Positions 28,101 to 35,519 of a stretch of DNA of 64,000 bases are shown here, piece after piece. Source of the DNA: Lewinellaceae bacterium. Its GTDB lineage: Bacteria; Bacteroidota; Bacteroidia; Chitinophagales; Saprospiraceae. The DNA lies in contig JACJXV010000001.1 in assembly GCA_020636445.1 (NCBI GenBank), forward strand, positions 62,001 to 126,000. The letters are read 5' to 3'. The notes beneath the pieces were generated by a model. It saw only the letters and a list, made by a program, of their open reading frames with translations, had not been told where the DNA came from and searched no databases. The stretch's first letter is position 1, and every line of letters starts with the position of its first letter. The position numbers and the translations under genes are program-made.

Positions 28101-28339
28101 AAGATCCGCTCAACTTTGGTATTCGGGTCAACAACCGGCTGGCCTTCCTGATGGCGGATCAGCAATTAGGGGATTTTCCACCTACCGACCAGGCTGAGTC
28201 CGTTTATCAACAGCTTTCCAATGAACTGGGAGGATACCTCCAGGAGCTGGCCCCTTTGATGAAGGAAGGCATCAACCAGCTGAACAAAGCTGCTGTAGAA
28301 AAACAACTCCCTCTGCTGCGGGAAAAAGGTAGTGAATAA
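25166..28339 (+). CDS. Exported BNR/Vps10-type propeller protein 2
   Basis: A 1057-residue exported protein; the signal peptide ends near AFTLQAQ (about residue 25). Eleven Asp-box motifs are visible (TKDGGQTW, STDAGKSW, SKDGGKTW, STDGGDTW, SDDAGDTW, TTDGGESW, TTNGGQTW, TRDGGKTW, TTDYGKTW and two looser ones). They start with the segment VGPFRGGRAGTVTGVPGH, which matches RDLGPARGGRSTAVCGHP of the paralogue at 16836. A beta domain (about 790-890) and a coiled, charged C-terminus (LKEKLGQDPEYKELLRQATD) follow. The function is unknown; a scaffold or exo-hydrolase role is possible. A hairpin and then an M20 amidohydrolase gene follow on the same strand. Confidence 0.85.
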   Translation: MDSNFLRKGLLLGGAILLAFTLQAQRGKPAKAAAPTPPATVKTFTENNYDAIRWRQVGPFRGGRAGTVTGVPGHPNLYYMGTAGGGVWRTKDGGQTWDCISDGYFGGSIGAVAVADSDPNVLYVGEGEQTLRGNVSSGRGLWRSTDAGKSWNFIGLGESEHIGRIRVHPTNPDLVYVAAIGNLWKPSNQRGVYRSKDGGKTWERILYVSDNAGAVDLILDPNNPRIIYASTWQIKRNGFRMDSGGPDSHLWKSTDGGDTWTKLTNRPGLPKSTIGIIGIAISAANSNRIYALVEAEDGGMFRSDDAGDTWTLVSTDRELRTRAWYYTRITADPKNEDQVYVCNVSFWRSKDGGRNYERINTPHGDHHDLWVNPDMPERMAIADDGGVQVTTDGGESWTDYYTQPTAQFYRVTTDNAFPYRILGAQQDNSTVRIFHRTPGRTITDRDWEPSAGGESAHLAPDPNNPNIVYAGSYKGYMSRVDHSTGQERSTNVWPYNPAGSGAEVMKYRFNWNFPLFFSPNDSKKLYAGSNYLHATTNGGQTWEVISPDLTRGEAETILSSGGDITQDNTGVEYYATLFAVTESSLEPGVIWAGSDDGLIHVTRDGGKTWTNVTPPASMSPKRNMMNCIDVNPFVKGGAYVAATHYKFGDYQPYLYKTTDYGKTWELITTGIDATHYTRAIRADPKRAGLLYAGTEWGMYISFDDGSHWQPFQLNLPITSIRDLHIRDNALVAATHGRSFWMIDDLTPLHQLDEVIAQKPFYLFQPKPSYRLAQENNASGSALRTAGENHPNGVIFHFFLKEMSDTAKVKLELMEMDGSLIQTYSNTSRDRRQRLAVKSGGNRFIWDMRYPGFTDFPGMVLYSSPNQGPRAVPGNYRARLTVNGQSVEQTFEIIKDPRLPNTPEDYQRQFDFLTKVRDRVSEANQAILDIRSVRKDITYLKEKLGQDPEYKELLRQATDLEKEMTRIENKIHETRNEAQQDPLNFGIRVNNRLAFLMADQQLGDFPPTDQAESVYQQLSNELGGYLQELAPLMKEGINQLNKAAVEKQLPLLREKGSE

Positions 28340-28351
28340 TGAATTTTGATC

Positions 28352-28390
28352 CCAGCGTGGAACATCAGACTGTCTGTTGTTCTACGCTGG
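28352..28390 (+). terminator. Strong hairpin between the propeller and M20 genes
   Basis: CCAGCGT/ACGCTGG, then GAACA/TGTTC and CAGA/TCTG form a nearly continuous 17-18-bp stem with single mismatches, 13 bases after the stop of the propeller gene. No T tract follows. It could stop or slow transcription into the M20 gene at 28422. Confidence 0.55.
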
Positions 28391-28421
28391 AAACGAACAC
28401 CACTATTGAAATCAATTAACA

Positions 28422-30020
28422 ATGAAAAAAAGCAATTATCTTCTCCTATTCTTTTGTCTCGGCACCCTTATTGCAGGTGCCCAAACCAAGGCTGAAAAAG
28501 ACCTGGAAAAACGGATTACCAAACTTAAAACGGAGGTAGTCAGCCAAATCCAAAGCCAGGAAAAAATGGCCCAGGTGATGGTCGACAAAGTATTCAGCTT
28601 TGCCGAACTGGGTTTCCAGGAAACGGAAACCTCCAAATACCTGACCCAGATTCTACGTGAGAATGGCTTCACCATTCAGGAGGGTATTTCCGGTATTCCC
28701 ACCGCCTGGTGGGCTACCTGGGGATCAGGCAAACCCGTCATCGCGCTGGGCAGCGATTTGGATTGCATTCCCAAAGCCTCCCAGAAACCAGGGGTTGCTT
28801 ATCACGATCCGATCGTAGATGGCGCACCGGGACATGGTGAAGGTCATAATTCGGGGATGCCTTTGAATGTGCTGGCCGCACTGGAGGTTAAAAAAATCAT
28901 GGAACGGGAGAATATTCCAGGTACGCTGGTTCTGTGGCCTGGAGTTGCGGAAGAACTGGTAGGCACCAAAGCCTTCTATACCCGTGACGGTTATTTCGAC
29001 GGCGTTGACCTTTGTCTGTTTACGCACGTAGGGGACAATATGAATGTTTCTTATGGCCAGGCCCGCGGAACGGGGTTGGTTTCCGTAGAATACGAATTTG
29101 AAGGAGAAGCTGCCCACGCAGCCGGTGCTCCCTGGCGCGGGCGGTCTGCCCTCGATGCCGTTGAGTTGATGAGCATCGGATGGCAGTATAACCGTGAACA
29201 TCTGGACCCCCTCCAAAGGTCGCACCACGTAATTAAAAATGGCGGTGATCAACCTAACGTTGTTCCTTCCAAAGCTTCCATTTGGTTTTACTTCCGGCAT
29301 GTCACCTACCCCAAGATCATGGAAATGTACGAGCGGGCGAATAACATCGCTCAGGGGGCTGCGCTGATGACCAATACGACTGTAACCCGTAAAGTACTGG
29401 GATCGGCCTGGCCGCGGCATTTCAACAAGGTCATTGCCGAAACCATGTACACCAATATCAAACAGGTTGGCCTGCCTCAGTGGAGTGATGCCGACCAGGC
29501 GTTGGCGATGGCTATTCAACGGGAAGTTAAAGCTCCCCGCGACACCAACGGACTGGCGGTAAAACTTGACACGATTGATGCCCCGGTCGTTTCCCCAATC
29601 AGTGGGGGTTCTGATGACATTGGCGATATCTCCTGGAAACTACCTACGGTAACCCTGCGCTTCCCTTCCAACATCCCGGGCTTGCCTGGGCACCACTGGG
29701 CTAACGCGGTAGCTATGGCAACCCCAATCGCGCACAAGGGCGTAGTTGCCGGAGCTAAAGTGCAGGCAATGACCTTGCTCGACTTGTTCCTCAAGCCACA
29801 GCTGGTCGACCAGGCCTGGGAATATTTCCGTACTGAGCAAGGCATGAAGCAGCAATACATTCCGATGGTCAGTGAGACAGACAAACCGGCCACGTACCTC
29901 AATCAGGAAATACAGGGTGAATTCCGCCAGCAGCTGTCCAAGTTCTATTACGACGAAACCAAATACAATTCCTATCTGGAACAGCTGGGTATTCAATATC
30001 CTACTGTCCGGAAAAAATAG
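28422..30020 (+). CDS. M20-family amidohydrolase, AbgB-like, exported
   Basis: A 532-residue protein with a signal peptide (MKKSNYLLLFFCLGTLIAGA). The di-metal peptidase pattern is visible: ALGSDLDCIP (residues 108-117), GHGEGHNSG (137-145, His142 as ligand) and VAEELVGTKAFYTRDG (acidic pair). The dimerisation or lid domain starts at EYEFEGEAAHAAGAPWRGRSALDA. This arrangement is that of aminobenzoyl-glutamate hydrolase subunit B and related amidohydrolases. The usual GCGHN is GEGHN here. It cleaves an amide, probably of a peptide or acyl-amino acid; the exact substrate is unknown. It follows the propeller protein and ends near a heptad repeat. Confidence 0.88.
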   Translation: MKKSNYLLLFFCLGTLIAGAQTKAEKDLEKRITKLKTEVVSQIQSQEKMAQVMVDKVFSFAELGFQETETSKYLTQILRENGFTIQEGISGIPTAWWATWGSGKPVIALGSDLDCIPKASQKPGVAYHDPIVDGAPGHGEGHNSGMPLNVLAALEVKKIMERENIPGTLVLWPGVAEELVGTKAFYTRDGYFDGVDLCLFTHVGDNMNVSYGQARGTGLVSVEYEFEGEAAHAAGAPWRGRSALDAVELMSIGWQYNREHLDPLQRSHHVIKNGGDQPNVVPSKASIWFYFRHVTYPKIMEMYERANNIAQGAALMTNTTVTRKVLGSAWPRHFNKVIAETMYTNIKQVGLPQWSDADQALAMAIQREVKAPRDTNGLAVKLDTIDAPVVSPISGGSDDIGDISWKLPTVTLRFPSNIPGLPGHHWANAVAMATPIAHKGVVAGAKVQAMTLLDLFLKPQLVDQAWEYFRTEQGMKQQYIPMVSETDKPATYLNQEIQGEFRQQLSKFYYDETKYNSYLEQLGIQYPTVRKK

Positions 30021-30027
30021 GCTATAG

Positions 30028-30085
30028 CTGGTTTCTGGTTACTGGTAACGAATAACCAGTAACCAGAAACCAGTAACCAGTAACG
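30028..30085. repeat. Inverted heptad array after the M20 gene
   Basis: CTGGTTTCTGGTTACTGGT (30028-30046) is the exact inverse complement of 30055-30073, with AACGAATA as the loop. The left arm reads as 7-mers CTGGTTT, CTGGTTA, CTGGTAA. The right side reads AACCAGT, AACCAGA, AACCAGT, AACCAGT, AACGAAT. It is thus both a perfect 19-bp hairpin and a 7-base repeat array. It sits 8 bases after the stop of the M20 gene and could terminate it. Confidence 0.8.
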
Positions 30086-30093
30086 AATAATAC

Positions 30094-30402
30094 ATGCCCA
30101 CCAACTGGCAGGATGACATACGGCGCATCCAACAGCAGGTTGATCAATTCTGGCTAACGGAATACCCCCAACTGGATGCTTCCGCACGCCTGGCTTATTG
30201 GGAAAAACAACTCGACCAAGCGCTGCGTGCTGCCCAATCAGCGGAGGGCAATCCCTATGCCGCGATCACCGTGGAATGGCATGCAGTCGTCCAGGAACTA
30301 GAACCCGACATCGACCTCCTCCTTCAACAGTTGTTTGCGGGCCCGTGGCAAGATCGCTGGGATAAAGACGCCTTTTTTTCCAAGTTTAGCTTCGGCGAAT
30401 AA
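30094..30402 (+). CDS. Small helical protein of unknown function
   Basis: A 102-residue protein with no family recognised. It is acidic and rich in Trp, Gln and Leu, with predicted helices (DDIRRIQQQVDQFWLTEYP, ARLAYWEKQLDQALRAAQSA, VVQELEPDIDLLLQQLFAGPW). It has no signal peptide or membrane segment. The ATG at 30094 follows the heptad hairpin by 8 bases, so it may be read through from the M20 gene or start anew. HMG-CoA synthase begins about 200 bases later. Codon use resembles the neighbours, which supports a real gene. Confidence 0.6.
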   Translation: MPTNWQDDIRRIQQQVDQFWLTEYPQLDASARLAYWEKQLDQALRAAQSAEGNPYAAITVEWHAVVQELEPDIDLLLQQLFAGPWQDRWDKDAFFSKFSFGE

Positions 30403-30605
30403 TTAAACTAAAAAACCTGATTATCAAATCAATAGAATAATAAAGCATTAAAAAACCGCCATTAGCCATCGGAAAAAGGTAATTTTTCTTGCCTACCTTT
30501 ACCAACCACTTCCTTTTTGCATTGTTCCACTCCCAATACTTTTGAAAGTTTTCACTGTCTGTCCATATTTCAGGCGGTATAATTTATGTTCACAAATTGA
30601 ATTTT

Positions 30606-32159
30606 ATGGCACAACGCACCAAAGCAGGTATTGACGATATGGTGGCCTATTTGCCCCAGCTTTACTTGTCGATTGCCGATCTGGCGGAAGCCCGTCAGTT
30701 GGAATATGCCAAATTAAATAAAGGCCTGGGGCTTACTGCAATGAGTATCCCGGATGTCCATGAGGATGCGGCAACAATGACTGCCAATGCTATCCGGCAG
30801 CTTATTGAACAAAATGGACTCCACCCGCAGGCGATAGGCCGTATTTATCTGGGTACAGAAAGTGCACTCGACGGTGCCAAACCGATGGCTACCTATGCCC
30901 TGGATATGCTGACCCAGTATTTTGCGCCCCAACATGGTGAGGATTGCTTCCTCAATTGCGATGTAGTTGACCTTACTTTTGCCTGTGTGGCTGCTGTTGA
31001 TGCTATGCAGAATACGCTCGACTGGATTCGGGGAGGAACAGGACGCATAGGTATCGTTGTTGGAGCTGATATAGCCAAATATGAACTTAATTCGGGTGGC
31101 GAATACACCCAAGGGGCAGGGGCTGTTGCCGTACTGCTGAAAGAAAACCCTCGCCTACTGGCTTTCCAGGAGGAATGGGGAGTTGCTACCCGCCCGGAAC
31201 ACGATTTCTTTAAGCCCGTACGTACCGTTACCAAAAAAGATCTGCTGCAGGAATTGCTGGCCCTGGATCCCAATGCCACGCTTGATATGCAGACGATCAT
31301 GGCTGCTGCATTGGAATCCATGGAGGTCAATGGTACGCTGGACAGCAACGAGGCAACCCTTGTTTTCCACAAAGACACCCCCGTTTTTGATGGGCCGTAT
31401 TCCAACCAATGCTACCAGCAGCGTATCCGGGAAGCGTTGAACCATTTCCAGCGGCAAAATCAAACGGGTGTCAATGAGCCACTTACCGATAACTGGCGCC
31501 GGTTGGTATTCCACCTGCCTTATGCCTACCAGGCACGCCGGATGTTTTCGGAAGTATTCCTGCAGGAGGCTAAAATGCGGGGTGACTATGCCGACCTCAT
31601 CAGTGAAATAGGCCAGGCGGAACCAGACCAAAAACACTTTACCAGTATAGAAAGCTATCGCGAAGCACAAGGGAAATTCCTATCCGTATTAACCAAAACG
31701 GAGCGGTATCGCCGGTTCGTCGCCGAAAAAATCGAAAAGGGAGAACGGGCCTCTTCCCAGGTAGGTAACCTGTATACTGCTTCTTTATTCCTGTCACTGA
31801 TGAGTACCCTGGAAAGTGATTGGCAGGACAACACCGCGCTCGAGGGCTCACGCCTTGGCTTTTTCGGGTATGGCAGCGGCTCCAAGTCGAAAGTCTTTAC
31901 TGGCGAAGTACAACCACAGTGGCGGGAAGTCGTGGAACGGTTCCAGTTATTCAACACGCTCCAAACCCGCCAGCAATTGGATTATTCCACCTACGAACAG
32001 TGGCACCGGGGCCTGTTAACAGAAAGTATTCTTCCTCCTCAGGGAGAATTCTTCCTGGCTGGCGTCAATACCGAAAAAGGTGTTGCAGAAGGTGCCCGCC
32101 AGTATGCCTGGCAGCCGCAGGGTGCTACTGCACCGGTGGAACAGACGACGGCCAGGTAG
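30606..32159 (+). CDS. Hydroxymethylglutaryl-CoA synthase
   Basis: HMG-CoA synthase joins acetyl-CoA and acetoacetyl-CoA in the mevalonate route to isoprenoids. The protein has the thiolase-fold start GIDDMVAYLPQLYL, then VHEDAATMTANAI (catalytic Glu/Asp region). The active-site cysteine is in DVVDLTFACVAAVDAMQNTL (Cys127 from the ATG). GADIAKYELNSGGEYTQGAGAVAVLL matches the family's nucleotide-binding strand. The ATG at 30606 is preferred over a TTG nine bases upstream, giving 517 residues. This is longer than typical bacterial forms of about 390, mainly through a larger C-terminal half with the GSGSKSKVF motif. No other mevalonate genes are adjacent. Confidence 0.9.
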   Translation: MAQRTKAGIDDMVAYLPQLYLSIADLAEARQLEYAKLNKGLGLTAMSIPDVHEDAATMTANAIRQLIEQNGLHPQAIGRIYLGTESALDGAKPMATYALDMLTQYFAPQHGEDCFLNCDVVDLTFACVAAVDAMQNTLDWIRGGTGRIGIVVGADIAKYELNSGGEYTQGAGAVAVLLKENPRLLAFQEEWGVATRPEHDFFKPVRTVTKKDLLQELLALDPNATLDMQTIMAAALESMEVNGTLDSNEATLVFHKDTPVFDGPYSNQCYQQRIREALNHFQRQNQTGVNEPLTDNWRRLVFHLPYAYQARRMFSEVFLQEAKMRGDYADLISEIGQAEPDQKHFTSIESYREAQGKFLSVLTKTERYRRFVAEKIEKGERASSQVGNLYTASLFLSLMSTLESDWQDNTALEGSRLGFFGYGSGSKSKVFTGEVQPQWREVVERFQLFNTLQTRQQLDYSTYEQWHRGLLTESILPPQGEFFLAGVNTEKGVAEGARQYAWQPQGATAPVEQTTAR

Positions 32160-32217
32160 TCGTTCGCCTGCCCCTGCGCCGCAACAACATTCCGAATTTT
32201 GGGAAGCCTGGCTTTCT

Positions 32218-32320
32218 GGTTTAGAGCCGCAGGTCGCGTTGCTCCCTGCTGGTTTAGAGTCGTTCGCTAGGCTCACTGGTTTAGAGTTGCGCGTCGCGTT
32301 GCTCCGCGCTCGTTTAGAAG
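32218..32320 (+). repeat. GGTTTAGAG interspersed repeat, four units
   Basis: GGTTTAGAG occurs at 32218, 32251 and 32278, and CGTTTAGAAG at 32311, spaced by 33, 27 and 33 bases. Between them lie related GC-rich stretches (GGTCGCGTTGCTCC in the first, GCGTCGCGTTGCTCCGCGCT in the third, and TCGTTCGCTAGGCTCACT in the second). The spacer from 32160 to 32608 has no gene; this array and a palindromic direct repeat downstream fill part of it. Confidence 0.6.
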
Positions 32321-32382
32321 AGGGTTTAAAGTATACTCAATAATCCTCCTTTAAACTATTTCAACGCTCGTAAACCAAGCCT

Positions 32383-32425
32383 GCCCGCCATAGGCGGGTA
32401 AACCCTCCATAGGCGGGTAAACCCT
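32383..32425. repeat. Two copies of an 18-base repeat with a palindromic core
   Basis: CATAGGCGGGTAAACCCT occurs at 32389-32406 and 32408-32425. The first copy is preceded by GCCCGC so that CCCGCCATAGGCGGG is a hairpin. It lies between the HMG-CoA synthase gene and the convergent regulator gene, where it may end transcripts. Confidence 0.6.
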
Positions 32426-32608
32426 GCCTGCCTCCAAATCAGCATTCGGGATGACTCATGTTTTCAGCCCTGATTGTTCGAATACCGTGGAAGTGGGTAG
32501 TGAGTCTTTCGGCTTTTTTCGTTGCTCCATTCAATCACCTCAGCCCAACCTGAAGCACGGTGATTGAGCGATGGTTCCAGAGCGAAGTCGAAGGAAGTCG
32601 AAACCACT

Positions 32609-35341
32609 TCACACAATGCCATTCAAAAACCGATGCAAGTCTTCATCGGGTTGCAGGTTGAGTTTTTTGCGCAATCGCGAACGACTCACGTTAATACTGG
32701 AAGGCAGCACTTGCAACATATCAGCAATCTCCTTGGAGTTTAAGCCCATCTTCAGGTACGCACATAAACGCATATCATACACGGACAAATCGGGAAACTG
32801 CTCCCTGAGTGCATTGAAAAACTCCTGATGTAGCTCATCAATCTGAATTTCAAATACCTTATCGTTACTTTCCAGATATGATTCCAGCATCCGTTGCATT
32901 TCCGCCCACCGTGCTTTGTTAACTTTGGGTTCTCCTTGCACCTGGTCCATTTTCTCCTTCAGCAAATACAACAGGCGGTTCTTGTCCTCATTTTCTTTCG
33001 CTTTTTTGGTCAGTTCAATGCTTTTTTGCTTTACCTGCTGCTGTAATGCTTTTTTTTCTTTCTCCAATTGTTGCTGGGTTCTGTGCCAGGCTTCCTGTTC
33101 GAATGCTTCGGCTTGTTGTTGTAGCGCTCTTTTCTCTTGCTCCAGTAGCATTACTCTTTGTTTTCGCAATCGTACCTGATGCCACTGTCTGTTCAAGTAA
33201 AAAAATAAAACCACCAAAGCCAGGTAGCCGGCATAAGCCCATTTCGTGCGATACCAGGGAGGCATGATGGAAAAGAAAACTTCCGTTATGGGGGTTGCTT
33301 GCCCTTGCACGGTAGCTCGCAACCGCAAGACATAATCGCCCTCTTTTAGCGATGTAAATTCAAGCGATGTACTCGTCGACCAAGCACTCCACTGTTCAGA
33401 AAACCCCTCCAGCTGGTATTGATATAAGGCTTGTTTCTGGTGCGGTATAACAAAATGAAAACGCAGATTATTGAGCATATAAGCCGTGGAGAACCGATTT
33501 GGCATTAATTGGCTCTCCTGATTATTAAAGGCCTCTATTTTGCTTACGATAAGTTTTGATTTAACCGGCAATCCTCGTTGGGCTGCTGAAATACTTTCCA
33601 GAGCAAACCCATTGTAAACGGAATAAAATTGATATTCCCCATCTATGGGCGTAGGCTTATAGATACCCTCCAATATGCCCGTTACGGTGATGGGAGGCAG
33701 CTTAGATTCCTCTTCCCCGAATTGTTTTTTCTCCGGAAGAAAGCGATAGTGATTTGTTGAGGTATAAAGGTGGATTCCATTATCTTCTTTTTTAAGGTAA
33801 AAGGCATTCCCTTTAAATAAGGTGGAAGGGAAAATCATTCGCTCTGAAGGAGACAAGTTTTCATTGAGTGAAAAACGGATTAACCCGTATTTCGGGATAT
33901 TTACCCAAAGCAGATTATCCTTTTCAATCATTACCTGATTGCATGACCCAAGAATCAATTCCATTTTTTTCCAAAATGAAAAGGTATTTCCCGCTCTGCG
34001 AAAAATGGAGATTCCATTATAGTTGCCCGTAAGCAAATAATCCTTTTGGAAAGGCAGTATCGTCCAGACGCCCGGTTCGTTGTTTACCTGCTGGAAGGTA
34101 TTACCCCTGACCGTAAATAACCCACGGTTATGACCACAATAGAGCGTCCCATCAATAGTTTGTAAGGACCAAACCTGCCCTTCAGAACCCGGGATAAGCC
34201 TAAAGGGTTTGACAACGACCTGGTTATTCAGATCCTGCCAGGCAGCCTGATATAAACCTTGATTAGTGCCTAAATAAAATACACCATCTTTGAGTAAAGC
34301 GGCATAAGCAGTCCCAAACTCCCCCATATAATCAAAGAAATAGGTGATTGGGGCATAAATATGAATGGTAGAAATCCCATAATCCATCCCGAGCCAAAGC
34401 AGCCCGTCGGGACTAAAATGCATGGCTAAAACCGTATTATTGGGTAATCCTTTCTTTTTATTAATATGCTGAATGATGTTCCCCTCAAGATCGGTAATAT
34501 ATAACCCATTCAAAATGGTCCCAAAGGCAAAATAGGACTCATTGATCATCGTCGCACAAAATACCTGGTCCTGTTTCAGATAGCCGGAAACAGCCATTGG
34601 CATCGGTACCAGTTGATCATCGCGGAATAAAAACAGTCCCTTACTTTGAGTTACAACGACCAACCCTGCCTGCCGTTCAAAAACACCGGCAATCTGCAAA
34701 GGTGGATTATCCGGAAAGGTGAAAACCGTTTTTAGCGATCTGCCATCGAACGTAAGTAAACTATTTTCCTGGTCGGCCAGGTAAATCCTGTCACGGCCCT
34801 GAAAAGCCCCTGAAAACCGGTGCGGTGCGACTATCTTGGTTAGTTGCTCGTTTTTATACCAGTAAATATGGGAAGCAGAGATGAAAGCGATCCCCTCATT
34901 GATTTGAAACACATCCCAAAACTCTTCACTTTCTTCAGTCGGATCTTCCCGAAAGGGATATAAGGATCGATAGTTGAACTGATTGAGCTCATTTTTTTTC
35001 CAAACGCCAAAATCAAAATCCGATCCGGAATAAATCAGTGAGTCATTAGCCACCAAAAGAGAGCGGGTGAACCCCTCACTCCCCTGAAACTGTTTCCAAT
35101 CCTGGCCATCAAACGCCAATAGGCCGCCATCGCCAGCCATATAGACAACTCCATTGGCAGCTGAAGCTATATCCCAAACCTTACCATGATTCAGGTACTG
35201 GGATGGTGCGTAATTATCGAGCAGAGGAATGCCCTTTTGAGAAATATCCTGAGCGAAAAGCGCCCCCCCGGACAGGCAAAGGCAGTACAGGAATACTTTC
35301 CCAATTTGAAAAAAGCAGCATTGCGATGGCATTCTAATCAT
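32609..35341 (-). CDS. Membrane-anchored propeller/Y_Y_Y sensor with LuxR-type HTH
   Basis: From the ATG at 35341 the product has 910 residues (a TTG 36 bases earlier is less likely). Domains in order are: a signal peptide ending near GGALFAQ; a reg_prop-type beta-propeller of about 550 residues with blades such as VYMAGDGGLLAFDGQDW; a Y_Y_Y domain (YQYQLEGFSEQWSAW, GDYVLRLRA); one membrane helix (AYAGYLALVVLFFYL); a Gln/Glu-rich coiled coil; and a C-terminal LuxR-like helix-turn-helix (MGLNSKEIADMLQVLPSSIN). It lacks the histidine kinase and receiver parts of hybrid two-component systems. It sits at the end of the glucan locus, on the same strand, and is the best candidate for its glucan-responsive regulator. 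Confidence 0.85.
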   Translation of the reverse strand: MIRMPSQCCFFQIGKVFLYCLCLSGGALFAQDISQKGIPLLDNYAPSQYLNHGKVWDIASAANGVVYMAGDGGLLAFDGQDWKQFQGSEGFTRSLLVANDSLIYSGSDFDFGVWKKNELNQFNYRSLYPFREDPTEESEEFWDVFQINEGIAFISASHIYWYKNEQLTKIVAPHRFSGAFQGRDRIYLADQENSLLTFDGRSLKTVFTFPDNPPLQIAGVFERQAGLVVVTQSKGLFLFRDDQLVPMPMAVSGYLKQDQVFCATMINESYFAFGTILNGLYITDLEGNIIQHINKKKGLPNNTVLAMHFSPDGLLWLGMDYGISTIHIYAPITYFFDYMGEFGTAYAALLKDGVFYLGTNQGLYQAAWQDLNNQVVVKPFRLIPGSEGQVWSLQTIDGTLYCGHNRGLFTVRGNTFQQVNNEPGVWTILPFQKDYLLTGNYNGISIFRRAGNTFSFWKKMELILGSCNQVMIEKDNLLWVNIPKYGLIRFSLNENLSPSERMIFPSTLFKGNAFYLKKEDNGIHLYTSTNHYRFLPEKKQFGEEESKLPPITVTGILEGIYKPTPIDGEYQFYSVYNGFALESISAAQRGLPVKSKLIVSKIEAFNNQESQLMPNRFSTAYMLNNLRFHFVIPHQKQALYQYQLEGFSEQWSAWSTSTSLEFTSLKEGDYVLRLRATVQGQATPITEVFFSIMPPWYRTKWAYAGYLALVVLFFYLNRQWHQVRLRKQRVMLLEQEKRALQQQAEAFEQEAWHRTQQQLEKEKKALQQQVKQKSIELTKKAKENEDKNRLLYLLKEKMDQVQGEPKVNKARWAEMQRMLESYLESNDKVFEIQIDELHQEFFNALREQFPDLSVYDMRLCAYLKMGLNSKEIADMLQVLPSSINVSRSRLRKKLNLQPDEDLHRFLNGIV

Positions 35342-35519
35342 GATCCAGGTAACATTTGAGCACAATTCACCTACCAACCCATTCTGATTGGTCGGCCTGT
35401 TCCCTATCGATTACCTGGATCGCAAACCATTCCTAATGCTCAGCTTACGGGCGAGTTATGCTGGTTATTGCCGAATATCCGTTCATTAACCAGCACCATG
35501 CCACCGTAGTTCCTCGGGG

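Noticed and set aside
32218..32320. GGTTTAGAG units considered as a CRISPR array
   Set aside because: Repeats are only 9 bases, spacers share sequence, spacing differs, and there are no cas genes in the window.
32609..35341. Sensor considered as a hybrid two-component histidine kinase
   Set aside because: No HisKA, HATPase or receiver motifs are visible between the coiled coil and the HTH.
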